Origin: a virus
Direction: 5' to 3' (one strand)
Virus record (IMG/VR): IMGVR_UViG_3300031569_000030
Location: 1 to 26,807 of that record
Length of the DNA stretch: 26,807 nt
The position numbers and the translations under genes are program-made. The notes under the pieces were generated by a model. The model saw nothing but the letters and a program-made list of their open reading frames with translations, searched no databases and was not told where the DNA came from. This document shows, one piece after another, positions 1 through 7,830 of this stretch. How positions within the stretch are numbered: the first letter of the stretch is position 1; each line of letters begins with the position of its first letter.

Positions 1-3000
1 CCAGCTATTTCAAAAGTAGTTTTTATATTACCAGCTTCATCTGTTTTCCAACTTAATTTTTTCTTATCTCTTTCAGAGTCTATTTTTAAATCTTTAGAAG
101 CTTTAACTAGTTGAGTTTTAGATTTAACATCAAGACGAGACATACCTTCTTGAACTGCTTTAACATTTTGAGGTGCATCATCTGCAAAGTAAAAATCATT
201 GAAACCTTCAGCTGCTAGATCAACTATAAAATTAGCTTTAGCTAATGGAGAACTATTACCTAGTCCTACTATTTCTAAATTAGTAGTATCTATTCCTTCT
301 GATTCCAACCAAGCTCTTATAGCTGGTTCAGCTTCAGGAGCTCTAGCTGTTAGTATATAAACTTTTCTATCACCTTCAGCTTCTTTTACTTTCTTAAATA
401 AATCAAACAAAGGACCTCTTTTACCATCTCTAACTTTATTAAAGTCTGTAAAATCCATAACAGCACCTTTGTCAACTAAGTCAGATCCTTGCTTTGCAAA
501 CTCTTCAGCTGTTAGTTCACCTTTAGTGCCGTCAGGCATTGTATAAAACACTAAACTATTACTAATAGCTACTGTATCGTCAAAATCAAATAATCTAGCT
601 TTTTTAACTGGAGCATTTTCTCTTCTAGCTTTAGATATAGATTCATCTAAAGTCATCATTTTTCCAATTATTTCAGAAGCTGGAGTGTCTTTTGTTATAT
701 CAATAACACCTGAGTTGTCAATAGAAAATCTATTTTCTGGTTTTTCTATTTCTAAAAATTCTATAATTTCTTCTATAGCTTTTTTGTTTATTATTTTCTG
801 AACTGAAGCATCTTTAACAGATGTTGGAGATTCAGGATCATCAACTGAAACATAATCTTCAGTCTCTAAATTATTAGCAAGAACCCTAAGATCACTAGCA
901 GACGAAGTAGGATCTAATTGAGAGTCCATTTTATCAAATTCTGTTTTAGTACCTAATATTTGAGTATAATTATCTAGTATTTTATCTAACTTAGTATTTA
1001 GTTCATTTATTTGAATATCTTTACTTGATGGATTATCTATTATTTCCGATGCTGTATTTAATACTTGTTCTAATATTTCTTCCATTAATGGCGCAGCAGG
1101 ATCTAAATGCTCACCTTTAAATCTTAATTTGCTAGCTATAAGCGCTTCGTATCTATTAGCTATTTCTTGCTCTGTTAAATCTTTATTTTTTGGATTACTT
1201 AAAACTGATTGAATTTTTTCATCTGCATAATCTTCAGCTTCTTCAAAGTGAGGATGATCTCTATTTAATATATAACCTTTTTTAGGTGTGTTACTAGATT
1301 TTTTACCATCTTCACTTATATACGTGCCTTGTGGCTTGTCTGATATTTCTATAACACTTAAAGTAGTTAAACTTCTTAATGATTTAGTTAAATTTGTTTG
1401 ACCTTCTAATAGTCTCGCAGCACCAGCGGCAAGCTCAGGGTTGTTAGCTACAGCTAAAGTTATTTTTTCTATAATTAATTTAGTAGCTTTTATATTAGCA
1501 TCGTTAGCTTTTAAGATAGTATCCCATAAACCTTTTTCTTTTAGCTTTTTTATTTTAGCATCTTTACTTAAATCTTGATTTAGTATAGTTTCTATTTGAG
1601 CCATGACACCAGATCCAGCGTTGTATTGTCTAATATCTTTTACCCAAGATGGAGATTTAATTTTACTTTTCTTAGACTTTGCTTTAAATTTATCAAATTG
1701 CTTTTTAAAAGGACCGTAAGTATTAGTTTCTTTTTTATATCCCGAATCTAGGTATGTATAGTCATATCCAAAAGCAGCTGGACCAAGTAATTCTACTAAC
1801 TCAGGCGGTAATAGAGCAGCAAGCTCCATATTTAAATCATGCATTTCTAGCATAGATTTTTTATTACGCTTATCCGTAGAGTAAATAAGTTTTTTATTTT
1901 CTTTTTCTTTACTTAATACTCTTTCTATTATATTTCTAAACTTACTAGGTATTTTGCCCTCATCTAAAGCTTTCTTTAGTGTGTCTTTATATTTACCAGT
2001 GTTTGTGAAATAAGGTTCTAATAGTTTTATTGCAACAGATTTCTCTTCATCACTTAGCGCTTCTAAATTTATTCTCAATGCTTCAGGATCTCCACCTTCT
2101 TTTATAGTCTTATCAACTACATCTGTAATGTTTTTAATTAATAAATCTACATCATCTATAGAAAATCTTAAAGTTGGATCTCTATCAATTATATTTGTTA
2201 TTTCAGCTATAATTGCAGCTGGGCTTCCTTCTTCCTTTAGAACGTCAGCAGTGGCTTCCTCGGCTAACGATGTAGCTATAGCTTGAGCTAATTGAGTTTG
2301 TTTTGTAGCTGTAGTTCCTTTTTCAGGTTTTAAATGAAAATTAATAAATTTATCTTTATCAAACTTTAATTTAACCATTAATGATGGGCCAGAAGTTCTA
2401 GGAGTAAATGGAGGTAAATTTCTTTTTGATACTTCTTCATCTACTCTAGTTGGAGATAAATTTACTTCAATTTCATCTGTAAAATCTTGAAAAGACTTAT
2501 TCATTATAGACTGTGGAAGAAACTTGTATATAGCTTCAGAGTTTTCATCTAAAAACTTTTTATACTTATCACTACCTGGAGTACCCATCATTTCTTTAAC
2601 CTTTTTAGTTAAAGCTTTTCTAAATAATTCTTTAAGTCTAGTTCTATATTTTTTAGGATTTTTAACATCTAGTTTCTCATCATTAAGAGCTTTTTTAACC
2701 TCTTCTTTAATTTCATTATAAATATCACTGTCAACTTCTATGCCTAACGCTTTTCTTAAATTAGCTACTTCAACTGGTTCTTCAGCTTGCAGTGCGTCAT
2801 CAAAAGCATCACCAAGATCTTTTTCACCTGATTCTAACTGTGTGCCAAGCTCTTGTAGTTCGTCAAAACTTATATTATCGTATACGTTTTCTGTGTTAAT
2901 TAATTTATCAAATATACCAGGTATTCTTAACTGAAGTAATGGTTTGTTTTTCATTTTGCCAAAAACATAAGCACCAAATGGAACACCAGATTCTATGTCA

Positions 3001-6000
3001 TAAGTATTTATTAAGTCTGAAAAAGCAGCTAAAACCTCAGCTTTAAAATCATCATAAGTAACAGAAGTACCTTTTCTAGAGTCAAAGTTCTTTTTAATTA
3101 TATCAGTAATACCAGGCATGTTGTTTTCAACTAATCTATTTTTAGCTCTTTTGACTTGACTTTCACTTGAATTAGGATCTTTAATAATAGATATTTGCTT
3201 TTCGTTTTCTTTAGACAACTCAAGCAGTTTTCTTAGTTCTTTACTTTTTACAGTGTTTGTAGCAGCTCTTTCTCTCCAATTAGGTGGTTTATTTTCTAAT
3301 AACTTTTTATTTTTTTCTACTATCTTTTTTATTTCAGCTTCAAGATCTGTAGAACTATCTATAGAATACAATACAGGTTCTTCTTTCTCAATTTTTTCCT
3401 TTGGATTTAACTCTTTAAATATAGATTCTGAAGGTGGAGTTTTAGGTTTTTTAGGTTTTTTAGTATCTTGTTTTTTAACAAAAGTATCTTTTGATTTAGG
3501 ATCTATTGTATCTTTTTTAATTTTAGGAGTTGTATCATCACCTTTCTTTCTTCTGTTTTGTAAAAACTTTATAAAAGAATTTTTATTACCTAAGTCTAGT
3601 TCAAAACCAATTAAACTTTTAACCTTGTTTGATACAGCGTCTTTTAAATCAGATAAAACACTTTGATCTAGTTTAGCTTCACCACTTTGTAAAAAGTCTC
3701 CTAAGTTAGCTATCATTTCATCAGCTAAACCTTTATCTTTAAAACCAGCTTCTTTATATTTATCTATAAGATTATTATATTCTTCTGGAACTATCAAACT
3801 ACCATCTTCAATAGCTTCTACAATTTCATTTGCTAAAGCAAAAGTAACTTCGGGACCATATTCTTCTTCTAGATCTTGAACCATAAAGTGATCTCCTTCG
3901 TGAGGAACTACATCTTTACCTCTAATTTTACTATACTCTTTATCGTATATAACTACTGTTTTCCCTTTGTTTGGACCTTTAGTAGCTTTACCTATTACAG
4001 CAATAGTTCTATCACCATTTTCTGTTTCTAAAGCTTCTGCATCCTCATTGATTAAGCCAGCTTCTTTAGCTGCTTGTACAGCTTCTGAGCTTGTTTCAAA
4101 ATCTAAAATTACTTTATCTTTTCTAGTTTCTTTTTGTTTCTTTATATTTTCTTCAATAGTTTTAGATTCTTCACTTTCAACTTTTACTTTACTTATTTCA
4201 AGTAACTCTTTATCTATTTCTTTTATTCTTTCATTTATTTCATTAGTCTGTATAACACCTAAATCGTTATTCTTTTTCTTTTCTAATAAAACTCTTTTTT
4301 CATTTTCTAAGTTGTAAATTTGTTGTTGTTGCTGAGTGTCTTGTGATACATCTATTTTCTTCATGACCTCATGCATCGTAGTTATATCTTTTTTATAAGT
4401 ATCGTAAAGATCATTTATTTCTTGTATAACATTTTGATCACCATTAGCATTATCAATTTCTTTTTGCTTTTGAACTTCTAAGTTATTTATGTATTGATTA
4501 TAAAATTTATTGTCTCTTAATATAAATATTTTTTTAAAGTCTTTAGATTTTAAATTTAAATCATCATTTATTGATTTAGTAACTTTTATCCCGTTGTAAA
4601 CAGACTGAGCGCTAGATATTCCTCCAGCTGCAATAGCAGAAAGTATTGCTGTTTCTTCTAAAACTTCTCTCCATTCCTCCTTTGAAGTTGGCACTTGAAA
4701 ATAATCAAACTTTTCAAAATCTTTATTTACATAACCTTTTGCTATTAATTCTATAATAGTTTGAGCTTCTTCAGTTGGTATTTCAACTGCTGCAGCTTTA
4801 GTAGTAGTTATTATACCTTTATCTACTAACTCTAATATAACTCTTTTTATAGTTTGCTTTTGAGTTTCACCTGGTATTTTATTAACTGATTTACTAAATA
4901 TTCGTGTTATTATTTTAGTTGCACCTGGACCTTTAGCAATTTGCTCTAAACCTAGCTTATCTAATATGCTTATTATAGTACCTACACCTATTGTTAAACC
5001 TAGCCTTTGTGCTGGTTTAAGTTCAACACCGGTTTGTTCTATTCTTTTTTGTATTTCTATAGACTGATCTAATACTATTCTAGGCAATTGCACACCTGGT
5101 GTTAATATTCTAACTCCATGCTTTTTTACTCTTTCCCATAGCTTAGCACCTTTTTTTATTTTACTTGCTTTATTTACTATACCTAAACCTAATGATAAAT
5201 AAAGATCAACAGCAACTTCTAATAGAGTTCTAACAACCTTACCCCAAAGCTCTTGATTTATATTATTTTCTATTTGATCAAACTCAGTAGTGCCTCCAGG
5301 TTTTAATTTAAAGTCATCTATAGCTTCATCTACCATTATAACCCATTTTTTTTCAGCTTCATAAAGTAAATCAGCCATAGTGCTAGAAAATATAGTAGGA
5401 TCAATATTGTCAGCTAAACGAAGAACTCCTTCTGTTATTTCCAGAACTATTTCTATAGCTCCTGGTATTAACTTTTCAAGAGTCCCAGCAACTGTGTTGA
5501 TAACAAATGCTCCACTTTGAGCCAACGTAGGATCTTTTTCTTTTAAATATTCTTGATACTCTTCGTTCATTCTTAGAGCATCTTGACCAGCTTTATGTAT
5601 TTGTGCCTCTAAATCTTTTAATAATACGTTAGCGTAATCTTTTTTAGCATCTAATTCTATATTTCTTTTAATATTGTTTTGTAGATTTTTTCTATTTTCA
5701 CTAAGTATAGTGCTTAAGCTTTTGTTTAAATTACCTTGTTCTTCGTATATTAAAGCTTCACCACCATCACCATCTGCTTTAGGATCTTTAAAAACAAAGC
5801 TTAATCCAGATTCAGTTTCAACAACTGTTTCAGGATTTTTACTAAACTCCGCTACATCTTCTAGTGATCTACTATATGATGTGTCAAATGCTGATTTTTT
5901 TCTAAGTTCAGAAAGTGGCTTATCAAAAAAGTCTTCTTGCATTGAGTCTATTCTACTTAATAAAGAATTATATTCTTCAGCTTTCTCGTCGTGTATTCTA

Positions 6001-7829
6001 GCAACTCTTTTACTTTTGCTTTTTTCGTATTTTTTTCGGAGTTTAGATAGTTCTTTATTAGCAACCGCTAATTCTTCAACTATAGGATATATAGAGTTTT
6101 TATATCCGTCTTCTATAGAATTTATTTTATCTGTAATGTCTTTTATTTTCTGATCAACACTATCATTTGCTATGCTAGCTTGCAAAGATTTAACTTCAGC
6201 TATTGTATTGTTTATTTGCTTAGCTATATCATCGTACTTTTCTAATGGTGTATTATCAAAATCTTTATTATAATCTGTTTTTTCATTATCTAAAAAAGAC
6301 TTTATTTCATCACAGTCTGCAGATTTAATTTTTAATTGAACACCAAAACCGCCTTTACTAGGTGAATCATCTGATTTAACTAGTATATAAGGAGCATCTT
6401 CACCTTCAGGTGTTTGTATACTTCCTGTATATATTCCATCGTAATATGATTTCACAAGAGGACTACCACCACCAGTTATAGGTTCTCCAAATTCATTTTT
6501 ATCAACATTTCCATATAGCCTACCAGAATCTACATCGTAGTAAAAACCATATGCAGCAAATTGAGAATTGTTAAAATCTTTATTTAAGTTTTTAATTACT
6601 TCGCATGGTAAATTATTAACAGCAGAGTTAAATATTTCTTTATTAGAGGTATCTATAGTTTTTTTAGAACTAGGTTTTTCATCTCTAGTTCCTTGATTTT
6701 CTATTTCTAAAGGCCTTATAAAAAGCTCTGGATCTGGCTTAAACAAATCATCAATAAGCCTAGACTCTATATAAGTATCAAAGAAAAAATCTCTTTTAAT
6801 TTCGTTTTCTACATCTTTAATATTTGCTCTTATTTCAAAAACATCAGGAAGTTCTATAGTTTGAGCTTTAAGTGGTACTATTTCAACCGAACCATCTGAA
6901 AAACCAATTGCCGCCTCCGTATTATCTGGAGTGTAATTAGTTTCTTCAACTTCTTTTAGTTGTTTTGCTGGTCTAGGTGGTTCTCCATCTACTCCAGGTA
7001 TTATAGCTTTTAAATCCTCTTGAAGGACTGGCATAATCGATGTTGTTACTTCTGCTTCTTGAGATTTTATACCTATTAATTTACCAGTTTCTGTGGTATA
7101 AGACCCATCTTCTTTTTGTATAGTTTTAGTTGGAACTTGTATATTGTTTTCTAAAAACTCTCTATCTCTTTTATTGATGTCTTCAATAGCTACTATAGAA
7201 CTATCAATGTCTAGCTCTGTAATATTATCAATTTTATTTTCATCTAACTTAGTATACTTTTCTACCAATATCTCTGGAGTTAAAGGTATTACCTCAGTAC
7301 CAGGTTGATTTGCTACATTAATATCTTGTCTACTATAATATTCGTCTATTTCAAAAGACATATGATCATTTAAAACATTATCGTTAGTAGAAATAGGATT
7401 GTATTGTCTAGGAATTACGTTGTTAGGATTAGCAATTTTTCTAGCTTGTCTATTGACTTTTCTAATAGTTCTATCTTTTTGTTCCTTTAGCTTTTCTTTT
7501 CTTTCTTTATTTACTTCAGAAATTAATAGCTTTTTATCTTTCTTTCCAGCATCCTCCCAATATCGCATGCCGTTTTCATCATACTTGTTTCTGCCTTCAC
7601 GTCTTAGTTTAGACTTTATTTTAGTTTTAAGCGACTGATCTTCAAATCTAGCTCCAGTTACAGACGAAACACCGGGTGTTCCTGTAGGATCAAGAACTAT
7701 AGGATCTTTAACTTTTTTAGTTTTAACAGGTGTTTTAGTATATTTCTGCTTAGAAAAACCTCCTTTACGGACTTTTTTTCTTATTTTAGCTGTCTTTGGC
7801 GGTTTACTACTAAATGTTAATTTAGCCAT
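1..7829 (-). CDS. Giant multidomain (polyvalent) virion protein, C-terminus beyond window
   Basis: The frame stays open from an ATG at 7829 to the left edge: 2609 complete codons and no stop. Visible order: Lys/Arg-rich N-terminus (about 1-60); charged and coiled-coil region (about 530-630); hydrophobic Gly/Ala-rich segments (about 772-810, 864-889, 937-960, 1057-1082); a second coiled coil with a run of five Gln (about 1087-1210); a zincin-like domain with HEGDH at 1310-1314; a Lys/Pro linker (about 1430-1490); a sigma-region-2-like segment (about 1555-1640); a helical module of unknown type (about 1893-2367); and a HAD phosphatase domain (about 2405-2565). YSID/FSID motifs occur at 1488, 1889 and 2368. 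It follows two likely internal-virion genes with one base between, and has a strong Shine-Dalgarno sequence. Phage proteins of this size and make-up are usually packaged and ejected with the genome; that role is inferred here. Confidence is high for the ORF, moderate for the role. Confidence 0.85.
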   Translation of the reverse strand, partial: MAKLTFSSKPPKTAKIRKKVRKGGFSKQKYTKTPVKTKKVKDPIVLDPTGTPGVSSVTGARFEDQSLKTKIKSKLRREGRNKYDENGMRYWEDAGKKDKKLLISEVNKERKEKLKEQKDRTIRKVNRQARKIANPNNVIPRQYNPISTNDNVLNDHMSFEIDEYYSRQDINVANQPGTEVIPLTPEILVEKYTKLDENKIDNITELDIDSSIVAIEDINKRDREFLENNIQVPTKTIQKEDGSYTTETGKLIGIKSQEAEVTTSIMPVLQEDLKAIIPGVDGEPPRPAKQLKEVEETNYTPDNTEAAIGFSDGSVEIVPLKAQTIELPDVFEIRANIKDVENEIKRDFFFDTYIESRLIDDLFKPDPELFIRPLEIENQGTRDEKPSSKKTIDTSNKEIFNSAVNNLPCEVIKNLNKDFNNSQFAAYGFYYDVDSGRLYGNVDKNEFGEPITGGGSPLVKSYYDGIYTGSIQTPEGEDAPYILVKSDDSPSKGGFGVQLKIKSADCDEIKSFLDNEKTDYNKDFDNTPLEKYDDIAKQINNTIAEVKSLQASIANDSVDQKIKDITDKINSIEDGYKNSIYPIVEELAVANKELSKLRKKYEKSKSKRVARIHDEKAEEYNSLLSRIDSMQEDFFDKPLSELRKKSAFDTSYSRSLEDVAEFSKNPETVVETESGLSFVFKDPKADGDGGEALIYEEQGNLNKSLSTILSENRKNLQNNIKRNIELDAKKDYANVLLKDLEAQIHKAGQDALRMNEEYQEYLKEKDPTLAQSGAFVINTVAGTLEKLIPGAIEIVLEITEGVLRLADNIDPTIFSSTMADLLYEAEKKWVIMVDEAIDDFKLKPGGTTEFDQIENNINQELWGKVVRTLLEVAVDLYLSLGLGIVNKASKIKKGAKLWERVKKHGVRILTPGVQLPRIVLDQSIEIQKRIEQTGVELKPAQRLGLTIGVGTIISILDKLGLEQIAKGPGATKIITRIFSKSVNKIPGETQKQTIKRVILELVDKGIITTTKAAAVEIPTEEAQTIIELIAKGYVNKDFEKFDYFQVPTSKEEWREVLEETAILSAIAAGGISSAQSVYNGIKVTKSINDDLNLKSKDFKKIFILRDNKFYNQYINNLEVQKQKEIDNANGDQNVIQEINDLYDTYKKDITTMHEVMKKIDVSQDTQQQQQIYNLENEKRVLLEKKKNNDLGVIQTNEINERIKEIDKELLEISKVKVESEESKTIEENIKKQKETRKDKVILDFETSSEAVQAAKEAGLINEDAEALETENGDRTIAVIGKATKGPNKGKTVVIYDKEYSKIRGKDVVPHEGDHFMVQDLEEEYGPEVTFALANEIVEAIEDGSLIVPEEYNNLIDKYKEAGFKDKGLADEMIANLGDFLQSGEAKLDQSVLSDLKDAVSNKVKSLIGFELDLGNKNSFIKFLQNRRKKGDDTTPKIKKDTIDPKSKDTFVKKQDTKKPKKPKTPPSESIFKELNPKEKIEKEEPVLYSIDSSTDLEAEIKKIVEKNKKLLENKPPNWRERAATNTVKSKELRKLLELSKENEKQISIIKDPNSSESQVKRAKNRLVENNMPGITDIIKKNFDSRKGTSVTYDDFKAEVLAAFSDLINTYDIESGVPFGAYVFGKMKNKPLLQLRIPGIFDKLINTENVYDNISFDELQELGTQLESGEKDLGDAFDDALQAEEPVEVANLRKALGIEVDSDIYNEIKEEVKKALNDEKLDVKNPKKYRTRLKELFRKALTKKVKEMMGTPGSDKYKKFLDENSEAIYKFLPQSIMNKSFQDFTDEIEVNLSPTRVDEEVSKRNLPPFTPRTSGPSLMVKLKFDKDKFINFHLKPEKGTTATKQTQLAQAIATSLAEEATADVLKEEGSPAAIIAEITNIIDRDPTLRFSIDDVDLLIKNITDVVDKTIKEGGDPEALRINLEALSDEEKSVAIKLLEPYFTNTGKYKDTLKKALDEGKIPSKFRNIIERVLSKEKENKKLIYSTDKRNKKSMLEMHDLNMELAALLPPELVELLGPAAFGYDYTYLDSGYKKETNTYGPFKKQFDKFKAKSKKSKIKSPSWVKDIRQYNAGSGVMAQIETILNQDLSKDAKIKKLKEKGLWDTILKANDANIKATKLIIEKITLAVANNPELAAGAARLLEGQTNLTKSLRSLTTLSVIEISDKPQGTYISEDGKKSSNTPKKGYILNRDHPHFEEAEDYADEKIQSVLSNPKNKDLTEQEIANRYEALIASKLRFKGEHLDPAAPLMEEILEQVLNTASEIIDNPSSKDIQINELNTKLDKILDNYTQILGTKTEFDKMDSQLDPTSSASDLRVLANNLETEDYVSVDDPESPTSVKDASVQKIINKKAIEEIIEFLEIEKPENRFSIDNSGVIDITKDTPASEIIGKMMTLDESISKARRENAPVKKARLFDFDDTVAISNSLVFYTMPDGTKGELTAEEFAKQGSDLVDKGAVMDFTDFNKVRDGKRGPLFDLFKKVKEAEGDRKVYILTARAPEAEPAIRAWLESEGIDTTNLEIVGLGNSSPLAKANFIVDLAAEGFNDFYFADDAPQNVKAVQEGMSRLDVKSKTQLVKASKDLKIDSERDKKKLSWKTDEAGNIKTTFEIA
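135..617 (-). other. HAD-superfamily phosphatase domain inside the giant protein
   Basis: About residues 2405-2565. Motif I is DFDDT at 2415-2419, with nucleophile D2415 and acid D2417. Motif II is the Thr of LTARAP (T2494). Motif IV is the FADDAP pair D2550/D2551. Lys candidates for motif III lie between motifs II and IV. Order and spacing fit a Mg-dependent HAD phosphatase, and a domain of the T4 polynucleotide 3'-phosphatase type is plausible. The substrate cannot be read from the sequence. Nucleic-acid end repair or nucleotide dephosphorylation during host takeover is a guess. Confidence 0.8.
2910..3167 (-). other. Sigma-70 region 2-like segment inside the giant protein
   Basis: About residues 1555-1640. 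The pattern runs AKNRLVENN (from 1562), then a TYDDFKAEV stretch, then INTYDIESGVPFGAY ending at Y1621, then a Lys/Arg-bearing helix with M1626. This parallels sigma-70 regions 1.2-2.4, where AK..-VE.N, then D.IQEG, then KFE..RG..F.TYA..WIR occur in the same order and spacing. Family memory says similar segments occur in other giant phage proteins. No region 4-like helix-turn-helix was recognised nearby, so it is probably not a complete sigma factor. Confidence 0.55.
3675..4127 (-). other. Zincin-like metallopeptidase domain inside the giant protein
   Basis: About residues 1235-1385. HEGDH at 1310-1314 fits the HExxH zinc-binding and catalytic motif and is preceded by a short beta-like stretch (KTVVIYD) and VVP. 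A possible third zinc ligand is E1371 in ADEMIANLGDFL, 57 residues after H1314. Zincin domains of this kind are known in phage polyvalent proteins. Proteolytic self-processing or host-protein cleavage is inferred, not shown. Confidence 0.6.
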
Positions 7830-7830
7830 A

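Noticed and set aside
573-587. DFDDT could be taken for the DxDxD-type metal motif of a virion RNA polymerase, as in crAss-like phages.
   Set aside because: It is followed at HAD spacing by LTARAP and FADDAP, and the third Asp of DxDxD is a Thr here. No other polymerase motif is visible.
3253-6153. Plus-strand open frames opposite the giant gene (for example 3253-3666 and 5674-6153).
   Set aside because: They are Ser/Leu/Phe-rich products of an AT-rich antisense strand, have no recognisable motifs, and lie wholly within a well-supported gene.
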